Positions 39,614 through 51,000 of a stretch of DNA of 64,000 nucleotides are shown here, in pieces. Where the stretch lies: assembly GCA_045612365.1 (NCBI GenBank), contig JAZKYY010000019.1, positions 1 through 64,000 of the forward strand. Reading direction: 5' to 3'. The notes under the pieces were generated by a model, which was not told the origin of the DNA, ran no database searches, and was given only the letters and a program-made list of their open reading frames with translations. The translations under genes were made by a program, and so were the position numbers. Every line of letters starts with the position of its first letter. The first letter of the stretch is position 1. The DNA is from RGIG9608 sp045612365 (GTDB lineage: Bacteria > Bacteroidota > Bacteroidia > Bacteroidales > Paludibacteraceae).

Positions 39614-40486
39614 GTTGGGGGCCTGAAAGAGAAGTAATGCGACTGTAATAATAAGAATACCACTTATCGAGTAGGTGTTTGGCGTTTCTTCCGGAAGCAG
39701 AATCCAACTCAATATGGCTCCTGTAATCGGGATAATAAATTTCCACATGTTCAGTTCGGAAACTTTCACGTTTGGTTTCTGTAGTTGTGTATACCAAATA
39801 GAAAAACCTGCTGCAGGAATAAAAGCTAGCCATAGTAAGGCCAACCAAAAGTTTGTGGGATAACCCATATTTTTGCTCTCTTCTACAAAAAGCGAACAGA
39901 CAAATAGTAGCAATCCACCAAAGAAGTTGGCAAAGGCTGTTAATGCTATTGGGTTGATATTTCCATGGTATTTTGCAACAAAAATATTTGTGGATCCTCC
40001 AATTATGTTACCTACAATCAGCAGTGCAATACCAATGTAGAATTCCCTGCCAGATCCACTAAAGTTGCTTTTAGTTATAGAGATAAAAATCACACCAGAA
40101 AGTCCTAATAGGATGGAAAATATTTTTCGGATAGTAATTTGATCGTTTCGCATGAACCAATGTGCCATAATTGCAATGAAAAGTGGTCCTGCGCCTACAA
40201 TTACAGCCGAAATAGCTGCAGGAACTTTATTTAGTCCCATAAAGAAAAGACCATATTGCAAAAACGATTGTAGAAAAGCAAAAAACAGTATAAACCTCCA
40301 ATGAATAAAAGTTTCCTTAAGGCTTATTTTTTTGAAGAGTAGAATAGGAAATAACATTAATCCTGCCAATGTAAACCTCACACCAGAGAGTCTCATAGGT
40401 TCCATGTATTCAAAACCAATTTTTGCAGCAGCAAAAGCGCTTCCCCATAAGATGCAAGCTAGTATTGCTGGTCCTTTTACATTCAT
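39590..40486 (-). CDS. EamA/DMT-family transporter
   Basis: 298 aa with ten TM segments and two EamA repeats (about 8-140 and 155-290): AILACILWGSAFAAAKIGFE at the start, VPAAISAVIVGAGPLFIAIM in repeat 1, and IPITGAILSWILLPEETPN in repeat 2. Drug/metabolite exporter of unknown substrate. Last gene of the 44817-39590 operon; its basic C-terminus (KKREKRR) is encoded within the tRNA terminator. Confidence 0.9.
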   Translation of the reverse strand: MNVKGPAILACILWGSAFAAAKIGFEYMEPMRLSGVRFTLAGLMLFPILLFKKISLKETFIHWRFILFFAFLQSFLQYGLFFMGLNKVPAAISAVIVGAGPLFIAIMAHWFMRNDQITIRKIFSILLGLSGVIFISITKSNFSGSGREFYIGIALLIVGNIIGGSTNIFVAKYHGNINPIALTAFANFFGGLLLFVCSLFVEESKNMGYPTNFWLALLWLAFIPAAGFSIWYTQLQKPNVKVSELNMWKFIIPITGAILSWILLPEETPNTYSISGILIITVALLLFQAPNKKREKRR

Positions 40487-40498
40487 TTGTTTTTTTTC

Positions 40499-42049
40499 TT
40501 AAAGAAGTTCTTTAACTTTTTCCGCAATCCATTCTCCATCCATTGCAGAGGAAGTGATTCCTCCTGCATAGCCTGATCCCTCGCCACAAGGGAAAAGCCC
40601 TGATATCTGAATATGTTCTCCGGTTTCTTTGTTTCTTGGGATGCGGATAGGAGATGAGGAACGTGATTCTACACCTACAATCAATGCTTCATTGGTGAGA
40701 AATCCGTGCATTTTCCTATCAAATGCTTTGAAACCTTTTTGCAATCGTGAGCCAATGCTTTCGGGTAACCAAAAACTAAGAGGAGATGATATCACTCCTG
40801 GCAAATAAGAGCACTTGGGCAGGTCGGCTGATAATCGGCCTTTGGCAAAGTCAGCTAAACGCTGTGCAGGTGCTGTTTGTAGCCCGCCACCATTATTAGC
40901 AAGAGCAAGGTGCTCTACCATTTTCTGAAACTCTAGACCGCATAAATTATTTTCGGAATAATTGGGTAAATCTTCTGGACGAATTTCTACAACTATTCCC
41001 GAATTGGCAAATGGGGAATTGCGTTTCGATGCCGACATTCCGTTTATAACCAATTCATCTTTTGCTGTTGAAGCAGGCACAATATGTCCACCAGGGCACA
41101 TACAAAAAGAGTAAACACCTCTACCATCAACCTGTTGTACTAAATTGTACGAAGCTGCTGGCAGAAACGGATTTTTTACTCGGCTATGATATTGAATTTG
41201 GTCTATTAGTTCTTGAGGATGTTCCACTCTCACTCCCATTGCAAATCCTTTGGCTTCGAGTTGAATTCCTTTACGGTGCAAAAGTTCGTAAACGTCTCTT
41301 GCTGAGTGTCCTGTGGCTAATATTAGTGCTTTTGCTAAAAAAATTCTACCATCGGTGGTTTTTGCGCCAGTCACTTGGTTGCCTTGTAGAAGGATATCCG
41401 ATAGTCTGCTTTCAAAATGGATTTCGCTTCCGCACTCCAAAATGGTTTTTCGTATGTTTTTTATCACTATTGGCAATATGTCGGTACCAATGTGTGGATG
41501 TGCCTCATAGAGAATTTCGTCTTGAGCGCCGTGAACGTGGAAAATTTCTAAAATACGCTGAATATTCCCTCTTTTTTTTGAGCGTGTAAAGAGTTTTCCG
41601 TCAGAAAAAGTTCCTGCTCCGCCTTCTCCAAAGCAGTAGTTGGAATCCTCATCAATAGCGACGTTCCGATTGAGTTGAGCGATGTCTTTTTTTCGTTCCG
41701 ATACTTCCTTGCCTCTTTCTAAGATGATAGGTTTTATCCCAAGTTCAATTAGTTTGAGGGCAGCAAAAAGTCCTGCAGGTCCAGCTCCTACTATCAGCAC
41801 TTCGGGGGCGTTGGTTACGTTTTTGTAGTCAAACGTGTTGTCATAAACGGTTTCAAACTCCTTGTTCGAGAGCAAAACCGTCAGGTTTATTTTGGGGAAG
41901 CGACTACGTGCGTCTACTGATTTTCGTACAATTCGAGCCGAGAAGTCTCCGTGGCATGTAATGCCGATTTTTTGCAACGCTGTTTTTTTTATTGTTTCCA
42001 AACAGCTTGCCTCTTCCGGATTCAGTGTCAGTTGAACTTCTCTAATCAT
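40499..42049 (-). CDS. FAD-dependent oxidoreductase
   Basis: 516 aa. An N-terminal ~85-residue domain (RVRKSVDARSRF-like; IRKTALQKIGI region) is followed by the FAD Rossmann motif VLIVGAGPAGLFAALKLIEL near residue 85, GEGGAGTFSDGKL and a C-terminal GLFPCGEGSGYAGGITSSAM. This is the widespread conserved family of uncharacterised NAD(P)/FAD-dependent proteins; substrate unknown. Ten bases after the amylase gene. Confidence 0.87.
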   Translation of the reverse strand: MIREVQLTLNPEEASCLETIKKTALQKIGITCHGDFSARIVRKSVDARSRFPKINLTVLLSNKEFETVYDNTFDYKNVTNAPEVLIVGAGPAGLFAALKLIELGIKPIILERGKEVSERKKDIAQLNRNVAIDEDSNYCFGEGGAGTFSDGKLFTRSKKRGNIQRILEIFHVHGAQDEILYEAHPHIGTDILPIVIKNIRKTILECGSEIHFESRLSDILLQGNQVTGAKTTDGRIFLAKALILATGHSARDVYELLHRKGIQLEAKGFAMGVRVEHPQELIDQIQYHSRVKNPFLPAASYNLVQQVDGRGVYSFCMCPGGHIVPASTAKDELVINGMSASKRNSPFANSGIVVEIRPEDLPNYSENNLCGLEFQKMVEHLALANNGGGLQTAPAQRLADFAKGRLSADLPKCSYLPGVISSPLSFWLPESIGSRLQKGFKAFDRKMHGFLTNEALIVGVESRSSSPIRIPRNKETGEHIQISGLFPCGEGSGYAGGITSSAMDGEWIAEKVKELL

Positions 42050-42059
42050 GTCGATTGTT

Positions 42060-43727
42060 TTATTCTGTCCATTTTAAAGCAACTCCATAGTGTGGTTTCA
42101 ACTTTATGGTTACAGGTGTGCTAGCAGACAGGTTGAAAATTATTTTTTTGTTAGACAAAAGGTCTGTTACGTTCTTTGCTCCTTCTTTGATGTGCAAAAA
42201 CTTAATGGCTTCGACAGAAATATTAAGTTTTATATTTTCTTCTTTGTCCGAGAAGTTGGCCACAAGAAGCAAAGTTTCCTCTTCAGACTTTCTGATCCAA
42301 GCAAACTGTTTGCTACAGTCAAAGTTTGGGTTGTTGGTGTTTAGCCACATTAGGTCGTACATTATACCTTCGGCTATGGCCTTTTCTTTTGCTATTTTTC
42401 CTAGTTTGGTGTAGAACTCAAGACAAGTTTTTTCTCTTGCTAAGAGTTCTTTACTGTTAAATCCGTCTTCGTTGCGCCAGCGGTTGATGCAGTCGAGCGA
42501 CCAATAGTCAAATATTGTACTTCGTCCATCTTTGCCGCTGAAGCCCTCACTATCCATACCTTGCTCTCCAAATTCCTGCCCAGAGTAGAGCATAAAAGGC
42601 GCTTGTGTGAGTAGGGCAGAAACCATTGCAGCAGGAAAAGCCTTTGGAGCTTCTTTGGCAAAAAAGTCGGAAGCTATGCGTTGCTCGTCGTGGTTTTCCA
42701 AAAAGTGCAACATGTGACACTGAACATCGTCGGTGTTCTGCCAAGCGTGAGTGATGTCAAAAGCAGAACGGTAGCCACAAGTTACGTCGCGAAGCGTGTC
42801 GTACATTCCTACTTTGTCATACAAAAAGTCAAAACCTCCAAAATGAATGTAACTTCTATATTGTTGCGGATTGTAAACTTCGGCAATGAAGATAATTTCT
42901 GGAAAAACTTTTTTTACTTCGGCAATTGCCCAATGCCAAAACTCCACCGGAACCATTTCGGCCATATCGCATCGGAAGGCATCTACGCCTTTACTAGCCC
43001 AAAAAAGCAAAATGTCGCGCATTTTGAGCCATGTGTTGGGCAGAGGATTAAAGTTTTTGTGCCCACCACCGCAGTAGTCCACTCCGTAGTTGAGTTTTAC
43101 GGTTTCGTACCAATCATTTATATTTGGCGAGGGCGAAAAGCAGTCGTTGCCAGTTGCTTTGGCAGGACGTTCTTCGTAGTTGCCTTTGTCAAACAGTGGA
43201 GAAAATTCGTTGTCGGGGAAGTAGTAAAAGTTGTTTTGTGCCGAAAAGTGCCAACTTGTATTGTCGTTTTCTCCAAAGTCAGCTACTCCACTAGGTTTTG
43301 CGTCGGAGTAGTATTCTCGCGCCACGTGGTTAGGTACGAAGTCGATAATGGCTTTAAGCCCTACGGCGTGAGTCCGACTGATGAGCGACTCAAACTCTTG
43401 CATTCTGTTCTCTACGTTGGTAGCAAGGTCGGGGTCTACGTCGTAGTAGTCGCGTATGGCGTATGGCGAGCCTGCAATACCTTTTACCACACTTGGAGTG
43501 CTACCTTTTATGCCCGAGGCAGAGTAGTCGGTTTGTGTGGCGTGCTCAATTACGCCAGTGAACCAAACGTGTGTTGTTCCAAGTTTTTTTATGGCTTTCA
43601 GCGCTTTTGCCGAAAAATCGTCGAACTTGCCGCAACCGTTTTCAGCTAAGCTTCCTCTATGTTTTTTTGTGTTGTTGCGGTTCCCAAAAATACGTGGAAA
43701 AACCTGATAAATAAGCATCTTTTGCAT
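42060..43727 (-). CDS. Alpha-amylase family (GH13) protein
   Basis: 555 aa, no signal peptide, so cytoplasmic. GH13 regions: IDFVPNHVAREY (I), GVDAFRCDMAEMV with nucleophile Asp (II), IIFIAEVYNP with Glu (III), FLENHDEQRIAS with Asp (IV). A C-terminal beta-sandwich follows. Likely a cytoplasmic maltodextrin-active enzyme. The start MQKMLIYQVFPRIFGN matches Bacteroidales relatives. Transcribed after the kinase-like gene (16-bp gap). Confidence 0.92.
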   Translation of the reverse strand: MQKMLIYQVFPRIFGNRNNTKKHRGSLAENGCGKFDDFSAKALKAIKKLGTTHVWFTGVIEHATQTDYSASGIKGSTPSVVKGIAGSPYAIRDYYDVDPDLATNVENRMQEFESLISRTHAVGLKAIIDFVPNHVAREYYSDAKPSGVADFGENDNTSWHFSAQNNFYYFPDNEFSPLFDKGNYEERPAKATGNDCFSPSPNINDWYETVKLNYGVDYCGGGHKNFNPLPNTWLKMRDILLFWASKGVDAFRCDMAEMVPVEFWHWAIAEVKKVFPEIIFIAEVYNPQQYRSYIHFGGFDFLYDKVGMYDTLRDVTCGYRSAFDITHAWQNTDDVQCHMLHFLENHDEQRIASDFFAKEAPKAFPAAMVSALLTQAPFMLYSGQEFGEQGMDSEGFSGKDGRSTIFDYWSLDCINRWRNEDGFNSKELLAREKTCLEFYTKLGKIAKEKAIAEGIMYDLMWLNTNNPNFDCSKQFAWIRKSEEETLLLVANFSDKEENIKLNISVEAIKFLHIKEGAKNVTDLLSNKKIIFNLSASTPVTIKLKPHYGVALKWTE

Positions 43728-43743
43728 AAGGAGAAAAGGTGAT

Positions 43744-44817
43744 TTATTTCACAAACTCATTCATTTCATCGAAATGCGCCTCAATGCTTTGTAGCAACTT
43801 GAATTGTGCTTTGGTGCGCTGCAAGTTGTGACCTGCATGTTTTACTTTATAATACGTGTCTCCGTTGATGTAGTCGGTAAGGAAACGTACGGTTTGCATA
43901 TAAGTCAGCAGTTTTCCACCAAAAGGCAAGAGCGATTTTTCGATTGGAGAGAGAAAAGTGGCCGTTTCAAGGTAACCTTTTGTATAGGCCTCCACTACTT
44001 TTAAGTTAACTTCTACGTTGTTGAGATTTTCGTCATCTTCGGCTCCTGTGTTGGCTCCTGTGCGAATAAAGTCGCCAATGTCCGATAGTACATATCCAGG
44101 CATTACTGTATCGAGGTCAATGACGCACAAAAAGTCACCATTTTCATCAAAGAGCATATTATTTACCTTGGTGTCGCAGTGGTTGATGCGTTTGGTAAGT
44201 TTCCCTTCGCGAAATAGTCTTTCGGGTAGGCAGAGTTCTTCTTCTCGTTTGGTTATCTCGTCGATAAGTTCCTGTACTTCTGCCACTCTGCCTACAGCAT
44301 CTTTTTCTATTGCTTCGTGCAGTTGTTGTAGGCGGAACTCTATGTTGTGAAAGTTAGGAATGGTTTCGCCAAGAGGCTCTCCAGGAAGGTCGGAGAGGTC
44401 GCACTGAAACTGCCCAAAGGCACGTCCAGCGGCATAGGCCGACTCTTCGGTTACCGAATCGATGGTTTTGGTGCCAGGGATGAATAGCATAAAGCGCCAA
44501 TAAGATTCGCCATCGAAGTGGTAGAGTTTGCCTTCTTTGGTGGAAATGGGGGTAAGTACTTTACGGTCGATATCGGTTTCTCCACGTTGCTCAAGTTTCT
44601 TTCGCAAGTGTGAGGTTACTCTAAATATGTTGTTTTGCATCATTTCTACGTTTTGGAATATGGCGTGATTGATGCGCTGAAGCAGGTAGTCGGGGCAGTT
44701 GCTCTCTTTGGTTGTAACCTTGTAAGTATCATTGATGAGGCCAGCTCCGAGTGGTGCTGCAGAGTCAAAAGTGCCTTGTACTTCAAATAAATCAAAAAGT
44801 TGTTTTGCTTTTTCCAT
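43744..44817 (-). CDS. Aminoglycoside phosphotransferase-fold kinase (NahK-like)
   Basis: 357 aa. APH-fold signatures: INHCDTKVNNMLFDENGDFL for the catalytic loop (Asp in HCD) and CVIDLDTVMPGYVLSDIGDF for the Mg-binding DxD. Similar to N-acetylhexosamine 1-kinases of the NahK group, which phosphorylate GlcNAc/GalNAc in cytoplasmic salvage; linkage to a GH13 gene supports a carbohydrate kinase role. Substrate is not proven. First gene of the operon; -7 box at 44852. Confidence 0.8.
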   Translation of the reverse strand: MEKAKQLFDLFEVQGTFDSAAPLGAGLINDTYKVTTKESNCPDYLLQRINHAIFQNVEMMQNNIFRVTSHLRKKLEQRGETDIDRKVLTPISTKEGKLYHFDGESYWRFMLFIPGTKTIDSVTEESAYAAGRAFGQFQCDLSDLPGEPLGETIPNFHNIEFRLQQLHEAIEKDAVGRVAEVQELIDEITKREEELCLPERLFREGKLTKRINHCDTKVNNMLFDENGDFLCVIDLDTVMPGYVLSDIGDFIRTGANTGAEDDENLNNVEVNLKVVEAYTKGYLETATFLSPIEKSLLPFGGKLLTYMQTVRFLTDYINGDTYYKVKHAGHNLQRTKAQFKLLQSIEAHFDEMNEFVK

Positions 44818-44851
44818 AATCTTTATCTTTTTTGGTTTTTGTCAAAGTTGG

Positions 44852-44860
44852 GCAAAAATA
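44852..44860 (-). promoter_or_regulatory. -7 promoter box of the kinase-amylase operon
   Basis: Minus strand TATTTTTGC, perfect consensus, 35 bp before the ATG at 44817. Confidence 0.65.
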
Positions 44861-44981
44861 CAATAAGAAATGCGAAAAAAGTACCCGTTCTCTTTTTTTA
44901 ATAGCCAAAACTTTCTTTATGCTGCTTTCAATGTTAAAAAAAATAAAAAAAATTTTGATTTGTTTTTTTTTTGTTCTAAAA

Positions 44982-45007
44982 TTGCAAATTGAAAAATTGT
45001 ATATTTA
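44982..45007 (+). promoter_or_regulatory. Promoter of the giant GEVED gene
   Basis: TTG at 44982-44984 and TATATTTA at 45000-45007, 18 bp apart; -7 box has one mismatch. Predicted start near 45014, 14 nt before the chosen ATG. Confidence 0.5.
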
Positions 45008-45027
45008 TGTCTAAAAAACATATAGTT

Positions 45028-48000
45028 ATGAAAAAAGTAAAATATTCTTTCATTTCGTTGCTTTTGGTGGTGATTTGTGCTACAGTTAATGCTCAAATTT
45101 ACACTGAAACTTTTCATAGAACTTTTGGTATTCCAGACCTAGGAAAACAACTTACTGATGTGAACTGGGCGAAAGGTGCAGGAACTTTTGGTGAAATTCG
45201 TTCGGGCTTGGGAACTATCACTGTTGAACAACGTGGCGTAGAATTGTACTCACATGCTAATAGTTTAAGCGATTATGGCACGGCAAACGGGAATGCTTTT
45301 AGTTGGTTTATTAGAGATTATGTAGATTTGTGTGACGACGTGATAGAAGTGGTTGCTGGACAGGATTTCTCTATTTCGGCTCTTGGTATGGGTGATTTGG
45401 TTCCTTGGGCAAATGGTGTCGCTTTTGTTGACTGGGATGGAAATGGTGCTTTTGACGATCATCCTGCGGATATGTATAATATGTATGGTTATTCTCAAGC
45501 TGGTAAGGTTGAGTATGCAGGTGTTGCTGCTTCTCCTTTGAATGTGAAGTGGAATTTTACAGCACCTAATTTTACTGAAGAGCGTTTGGTACGTATTCGT
45601 ATTCGTTTTGATGAGGGAGTTAATGAGACCCTTGCAGTTAAGAAAAACGCTATTGCAGATTGGGCTGCAAAGTCTGCTACTGATGGAGGTATTCCAGAAG
45701 TTACGCTGTCACAAGTTAGTGAAACGTTGTTTCAAAATTTTTGGTCATCGTCTTTGAATCGTTTTTTCCCAACAGCAAATGGTACGCGTGGAAGTAGTGC
45801 TGATATAATGCTGAAGATTGTGCCTGACCCATATTCGGGAATTACTCCTCAACCAAAAGAAACGGTAGTTGGTGCTGGTAGTGTAGGTGCAACTTGTCAG
45901 TCTACCCAAGGAACTGCCATTACCGATGCGGCAGGCTTTAATGCTTTTATGACGGCAACATCGGGCAATTATTATTTGGCAAACGATATTACGCTTACAT
46001 CGTTACCTGTGTCGCAAACTACTTTCAGTGGTACGTTTGATGGTAACGGACATACAATTACTTTCTCTAGCAATGCTACTGCAACATTTAGTGGAATTAG
46101 CAAAGACGAATGTTTCTATCCTTATGGATTGACAGATAAGGCTATTGGAGAAAATATGTTTGATGTAAATAATCTTACATCGAATTTTGACAAAACAAAC
46201 TATCCTAATCGTGCTATTGCTGGTGGTTTCTGCGGGGTGTTGGCAAAAAGTGCAACCATTAAAAATGTAAAATTGGTGTATGCTGCCGATGCTACTTACA
46301 AAAACAATGCTACAGAAGCACCTATTTTTGGTTTGGTAGCAGGTATTAATAAAGGTAAAATTGAAAATGTTTCAATAGATGTTCAAACTGGAAAAACTGT
46401 AATGCTTCAAAATGCGGGTTCGCCTACGGCTTCTGCTTTTGGAGGTATCACAGGCGTACTTTATCTTGGTATTGTAAAACATTGTGCTGTGAATATCGAT
46501 GGTACGCTAAAGCACGAGGCTGCATCGGCTATGCAAGAAACACTTACTTCGGCTTTCATCGGACGTTTGCAAGTTGGTGTTGTTAGTAATGTGAAGTTTA
46601 GCGGAAGTGGTACAATGTATGCCAATTCTTCGGCAGTTTCTTATGTGCGTAACTATATGGGTGGTATTGCGGGTATGACTCATACACCTCAGGGCGAATT
46701 CTGCGGAAACCAAGATTTCGACAAACAACTTAAAAGTTGGGGTTACGACAACGGAACCGTTGGCCTTGATGTTAACAATGTAATACTTTCTTATAGAGGA
46801 GCAATGAATATGTCATCGGCTGCTGATAATAACAATTTTGCTTATCACTGCCGTGGTTTGCTTTTTGCAGAGGCTCATGATACTATAGTGGTGCCAAATC
46901 TTATTACGCAATATGCCACTGCTCCTACTATAGAAAAGGAAGCGCCAGCAGATGCTTCTCTTACAAGCATTCCTTTGATTTCAAAAACAAAAGGTTTGTA
47001 TAATGCGCTTGTTCCAAATGGACAAACCTCAGTTGCTGCTAATAATACAACACCTCGTTTGATGGGTAAAGTTTTCCTTTATAAGGATGCAAGATTCTCT
47101 GGAAATGAAACAAAAGGAGATAAGCTTACAAACGTAAATGTTGTGGATGCCGAGCTCGATTGGGCATACGAATTCGATCCTAATATTTGTACTTATTTTT
47201 CTACTCCATATGTAGTAGCAACTTATACTGGTACAAATGCTAATATTCAAGGTATAGAGGCAGCTTCTGCTAATGTATCTGACTTGGGTAGTGCGGTGGT
47301 GAAAATAGACCCACAACCCGAAACGGTAGCTTCGCCTTCTTGGACATGGAGCGAAACAGCCAGCCCTGTTGCTCCTGATACTGATGCACCTGTTTGTGGA
47401 GGAGGCGGAGTCCCTGCTCCTACACCAACAGCTCCTTTGCTTACTTATTGTACCCCAAACAATCAAGCTGTTGCACCAAACGGGCAAAGAATATTAGGTA
47501 ATTTCACAGTAAATGGTACTACAATTACAATAAATGAGGAATCAGCCGATAATTCTGCTTCGTATCGTGGTTATAAAAATTCGGAAGCGAATGCTATAGA
47601 AGTAAAACCTGGACAGACATTCACAATAGTTGGTGCAGGAAGTTATTCTTGGATTCATGTTAATGCTTTTGTGGATTGGAATCATGATGGTGTTTTTGAG
47701 CGAATTGGTCGTTCTCCAAGTTCTGATGCAGGAGGAACGGCATCTTTCTCTGTTACGGTTCCTAATGATGCGGCTATAGCATATACTCCATTACGTTTGA
47801 TGCTAGCATGGCTCAATGTTAATGATGCGTGTGTATTTAATGACACTCAAAATCCATGTGTTGCAGTAGACATAGTTTTGAAAGTTGTAGAAGATGTACC
47901 GGTTGTTGCTCCTACATATCCTACATACTGTGTGGGAACAGCTCCTAATAATAGTGATGGAGACCATTATGGAATAAATTCTGGTTATGTAAAAGTGAAT

Positions 48001-51000
48001 GGAACACAAGCATTTGATTTTACTCATACAGCGTCGGTACAAGATTTTTCCGATACAAAAGTTCTAAATGTATGTCCAGGAGATATTATTACTCTTGGTG
48101 TAAATGGTGGTCAGCATCTTGCGTGGTCACAGGCTATTGCTTACGTTGATTGGAATAAAGATGGTAATTGGGATGAAAATACTGAAGCATATGAAATTTT
48201 TAATAATGACAATTTTCAAGATGGTCGTTATAGAGAGATAGACATTCCTGTTCCTGCAGATGTTACAGATGGAGCTTTTTGTATGAGAATATGTTCTGGC
48301 GAAGCTCCTGCTCATAACTCTTTAGGAGGAGGACCTTGTCAGGCGAGAAAACGTGGAAAGTTAACAACACTTGGTGTAGAAGTTGCATGTACTGCTGTAG
48401 GTGGTGATGGTTGTGCTTACGTAGCAAACTTCGGTAATGTATTTGCAGGCGAAGTAGCAACTTACGACATCAAACTCGGAGCAGGTTCGGGAGCAACCAT
48501 TAATCCGGAAGTTCCCGATGATGAATATACTCTTAATTACAACGATGCTACAGGAATACTTACCGTTACCTATAATGTGCCTGCTACGCCTGGGGCTGTG
48601 GCGGTTGATAGCATTGGGGGTATCACCAAAGGTGGCGATGTGTACCGCATAGCAGTGTCGGCTACCGTAAAAGCTGCTCCTACAGTAACATTCCGCATGA
48701 GCGACGAAGGCGGTGGAGCACTTTCGCTCGACATGGGTAAAACTACATTTATAGAACCTAGAACACTTGCTCCTTACAAAGGCGATTTGCTTACGGCTGT
48801 TCCAGTTGGTCCTACTCACCTTGTGGGTTGGTATGTCAGCACCGATGGCGGAACAACGTTCAATGCAGTAGGTCATACAAATCCTGATTACACGTACACA
48901 GGTACCGACGATGCTATCGTTGAAGTGCGTTTTGATTTCGACGACTTCGAAGGTGACTTTGGTCTAGCTCGTTTTACTGATTCTACTAATCCTCCATTCT
49001 ACATCAGTAGCGTAAAAGCAACTGGAGGTATTGTCAACATTGTAGGTGCAAATGGTACCGACCCTGTAACAATGTTCGCAGATAATGTAGAAGGGGGCGA
49101 AGTGCGTTGGATGTATAAAGAAGATGCACGTTTGCAAACGTTGAATCCTGCATTAAAACCAATGACGCACGATGTTACCGTTTCGCTTAAAAACGGAACA
49201 ACAATTCCGGCTGATGCACGTCTATTGTGTTTCATCGACTATAACATGAACAACTACTTCGACTTTACGTCATCGCCCGATGGTTTGGCTTCGGGGCTTA
49301 CAGCAAACAACGAATTGGTTTATGTAGGAACTCCAAATGGCGATACCAACCAAACATTTACATTTACAATCTCTAATGCTGATGTTACCAAATTTGGAAA
49401 AACCCGTATGCGTTTTATGGTAGCAACTTATGTAGATATGTATGGTCTAGGTCCTGTAAACCATTATGGCAACTATCAACCTCGCATCGATACTGATGGT
49501 GATGGAGTAGCCGATATGGAAAAACCTCTTAATGACAACAACGGAAATATTTATTCTCCAAACGATCAATGTCATTATGAAAACTACGTGAACGTAGCTG
49601 ATGTTACATTTGAGGTTGTTGCTTATGTTCGCTACAACGATAAGTATACAATCAAAAACGGAGAGTCGGTGCGTATGAAGAACCTCTACATCGAGGCACA
49701 AGAAGATGCAACTGGCTTCCATGCTGGTCAAATCGTATTTGATAAAAAGGCACCTTACGGTTCACTTATAGTAGAAGGTAATATCATTGTTCGTCGACGT
49801 ATCTATCCTGACAAGTGGCACGACTTGGCATTCCCTATCGATATGCAAGGCGTAGGAGGTAAAGATGGTATTTGTGCTGTGGGTGCAAATGGAACATTGG
49901 CCAAACTTCCAACTACAGGTAAGCATTTGCTATACGAATTCGATCCTGCAGGTAGAAATCAAACAGGTGGTTATGGTGGAGGAACGAAAGCTTCTTCTGA
50001 TGATAAATTCGTCCAAAATAAATTCTACGAATTTGCAGCAGACGTTCCTGACGGATTTACAGCCAACGATGCAGGAGCAGATATTGATGGAGTAAACTCT
50101 TATTGGATTCAGTTCCATTCTGTTGATACTGGATTTACAATCACTCCATCGGCAGCAAAAACAGCAATATTATCGTACACTCGCGACGAGGATGCTGCTG
50201 AATATTGGAACCGCAACGTGTTTACAATCTACAACCCGTTCCTTTCTAATATCAACGTGAACGAAATTACAGCTTCACTTGGTTGGGAAAATATTACTTG
50301 GTGGAATGCAGTTCAAGGACGTTATACAGGTGTGAGTGCAGCAGAAACTCGCGACATGCCTCCATATTTTGGTTACTGGATTCAGTTTACAGAAGGTATT
50401 GGTTCGGGTACTCCAGTAGAGATTTTGTTGGGCGATGCTTCGCGTAACAATTATCCTTATGCCGACGATAGAGTTGTAAACTTTGTATCAAAAATGGCAC
50501 CTCGTCGTTCGTTGTCAGCAGAGTTGTCAGATGTTCCTGATTCTTATACAGTTGGTATTGATGCTGCAGAAGATGCTTCTAACTCTACAGCTGTAAGTAC
50601 TACCATTGTTACACTTACTGAAGAAGGTTCTATCGATGAGTTCCGTGCGGGATACGATATGCCAGCTTCGTTGAGTTCTTCTTCAACTACAGTGCCTGAA
50701 ATTTGGTCGCAAGCAGGTAGTTCGGCAATGATGTTCAACGACGTTAAGCGTGAAGAAGAAGTTGTCATCCCAATGAGCATTCGCATCAAAGAGTCGGGAG
50801 AATATGCACTTCGTCTTACTCATACTAATGATTCTACTTCGCAAGTAGCTGTTCTTGATAAAGAAACAGGCGCAAAAGTTGAATTGCAAAGCGATGGAGA
50901 AACAAGCACGTATTTGTTCCTTGCCGATGAAGGCGATTCTGACCGCTTTGATCTTATTATTTCTAAAGCACCAAAAATGGTTACTGATTTGGACTTTGTA